Source: Candidatus Krumholzibacteriia bacterium (GTDB lineage: Bacteria; Krumholzibacteriota; Krumholzibacteriia; LZORAL124-64-63). Taken from it: a stretch of 6,360 bases of DNA. The first letter of the stretch is position 1. Each line of letters begins with the position of its first letter. The position numbers and the translations under genes were made by a program. Positions 5,536-6,360 of the stretch are shown piece after piece. The stretch is from contig DAOVTU010000191.1 in NCBI GenBank assembly GCA_030632925.1, forward strand, positions 1 to 6,360, written 5' to 3'. The notes beneath the pieces were generated by a model that had not been told where the DNA came from, ran no database searches, and worked only from the letters and a program-made list of their open reading frames with translations.

Positions 5536-6360
5536 ATGGAAACCCGTGTCCACAACACACCGTTTGAACGCGCCATCCTGCACGTGGACATGGACGCGTA
5601 TTACGCCTCAGTGGAGGTGCTCGACGACCCGAGCCTAAAGGGCAAGCCCGTCATCGTGGGGGGCACGCCCGAGGGGCGGGGGGTGGTGTCGGCCGCCAGT
5701 TACGAGGCCCGAGCTTTTGGTGTGCGCAGCGCCATGAGCGCTGCCCGGGCGGTAAAATTGTGTCCTGACGGCATTTTTAAGCGCGGCCGCATGGAGCGGT
5801 ACGTCGAAATTTCCAAGGTCATTTTTGACATCTACAGGGATTTCACGCCGTTGGTGGAGCCGCTGTCCATAGATGAGGCCTTTCTGGATGTGTCCGGCTG
5901 CGGGCGCCTTTTTGGGTCGCCGGTGGACATCGGGCGTGCCATCAAGGCCCGAATTCTTAAAGAAGTGGGCCTGGTCGCGTCGGTGGGTGTGGCGTCCAAC
6001 AAATTTTTGGCCAAGCTGGGCAGTGATCTGGAAAAACCCGATGGTTTTGTGGTCATTCGGCCGGGCGAAGAACGCGAACTGCTGGCCGGATTACCCGTGG
6101 GCCGGCTTTGGGGCGTGGGCAAGGTTGCCGAGGCGAAGCTGCAGGAAGTTGGCATCCACAAAGTGCGGGACCTGTTGGCGGTGCCGCCCGAAAAACTCGT
6201 CCAGCGCTTCGGCGACCACATGAACCACTTGCTGGAATTGGCAGTGGGCCACGATACCCGCCCGGTGATTCCCGATCACGACGCCAAGAGCATCGGCAAC
6301 GAGACCCCTTTTAGTAACGCTATCGCCGATGGAGATCAATTTCTGCAGATCCTCAACCCG
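5536..6360 (+). CDS. dinB: DNA polymerase IV (Y-family), N-terminal 275 residues
   Basis: Error-prone translesion polymerase of the DinB branch that copies past damaged bases. The frame starts at 5536 and stays open to the window end, so the C-terminal little-finger domain and beta-clamp-binding tail are mostly missing. Catalytic residues are present: Asp18 in HVDMDAYYASVE (16-27) and Asp113-Glu114 in SIDEAFLDV (111-119), matching E. coli Asp8, Asp103 and Glu104. Tyr23 occupies the steric-gate position that excludes ribonucleotides. Other DinB blocks are VVSAASYEARAFGVRSAM (50-67), SVGVASNKFLAKLGSDLEKP (149-168) and the helix-hairpin-helix thumb LPVGRLWGVGK (186-196). The start is the only one possible (in-frame stop at 5512-5514), though the ribosome site is weak (CGGA at 5527-5530). 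The N-terminus is about ten residues longer than in E. coli. No LexA-type CTGT-N8-ACAG box is visible in the 67-bp upstream gap, so SOS control is not evident here. Confidence 0.96.
   Translation, partial: METRVHNTPFERAILHVDMDAYYASVEVLDDPSLKGKPVIVGGTPEGRGVVSAASYEARAFGVRSAMSAARAVKLCPDGIFKRGRMERYVEISKVIFDIYRDFTPLVEPLSIDEAFLDVSGCGRLFGSPVDIGRAIKARILKEVGLVASVGVASNKFLAKLGSDLEKPDGFVVIRPGEERELLAGLPVGRLWGVGKVAEAKLQEVGIHKVRDLLAVPPEKLVQRFGDHMNHLLELAVGHDTRPVIPDHDAKSIGNETPFSNAIADGDQFLQILNP

Noticed and set aside
5469..5591. Longer N-terminus for the MOSC protein starting at 5591
   Set aside because: The extra 41 residues do not resemble the family and would overlap the dinB start; similarity begins exactly at the ATG at 5468.

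Overview
The window looks like ordinary bacterial chromosome with a moderately high GC content. Genes are dense, reading frames are intact, and there are clear sigma-70-type promoters and intrinsic terminators. The gene types (TAXI-type TRAP transporter with a fused permease, MetA-like acyltransferase, pirin, short MOSC protein, DinB) fit a proteobacterium or a Desulfobacterota member. That placement is an inference from gene types and style only; nothing here fixes a genus. There is no sign of a phage, transposon, CRISPR array or RNA gene.

Layout from left to right. (1) The start of a pirin-family gene runs leftwards off the window (1-145, minus). (2) A 142-bp divergent intergenic region holds a candidate pirin promoter overlapped by two small palindromes, plus a nested stem structure in the leader of the next gene. 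(3) A complete MetA-like homoserine O-acyltransferase gene (288-1181, plus) follows. (4) A short convergent junction carries a strong hairpin terminator and a 12-bp tandem repeat. (5) A complete TAXI-TRAP uptake system lies on the minus strand: the periplasmic receptor gene comes first in transcription order (4486-3506), then a 129-bp intercistronic region with three RNA hairpins, one of them a terminator, then the large fused permease gene (3376-1265). (6) An AT-rich 184-bp promoter region for the receptor gene carries a perfect 8-bp inverted repeat around the -35 element. (7) A MOSC-domain molybdenum-cofactor protein gene (5468-4671, minus) follows. (8) Divergent from it, a DNA polymerase IV gene (dinB) begins at 5536 and runs off the right end.

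Only the receptor and permease form a clear functional unit. The receptor captures a small organic acid or amino acid in the periplasm and the permease imports it with an ion gradient. The hairpins between them suggest that the receptor is made in excess over the permease. The pirin, MetA-like, MOSC and DinB genes are neighbours without an obvious shared pathway. I found no convincing new multi-gene system. The points most worth a second look are the intercistronic hairpin cluster, the inverted repeat at the receptor promoter, the altered active-site positions of the MetA-like enzyme, and the structured leader of its gene. No gene-free stretch exceeds 300 bases; the 67-bp gap between the MOSC and dinB genes shows no recognisable promoter or operator.
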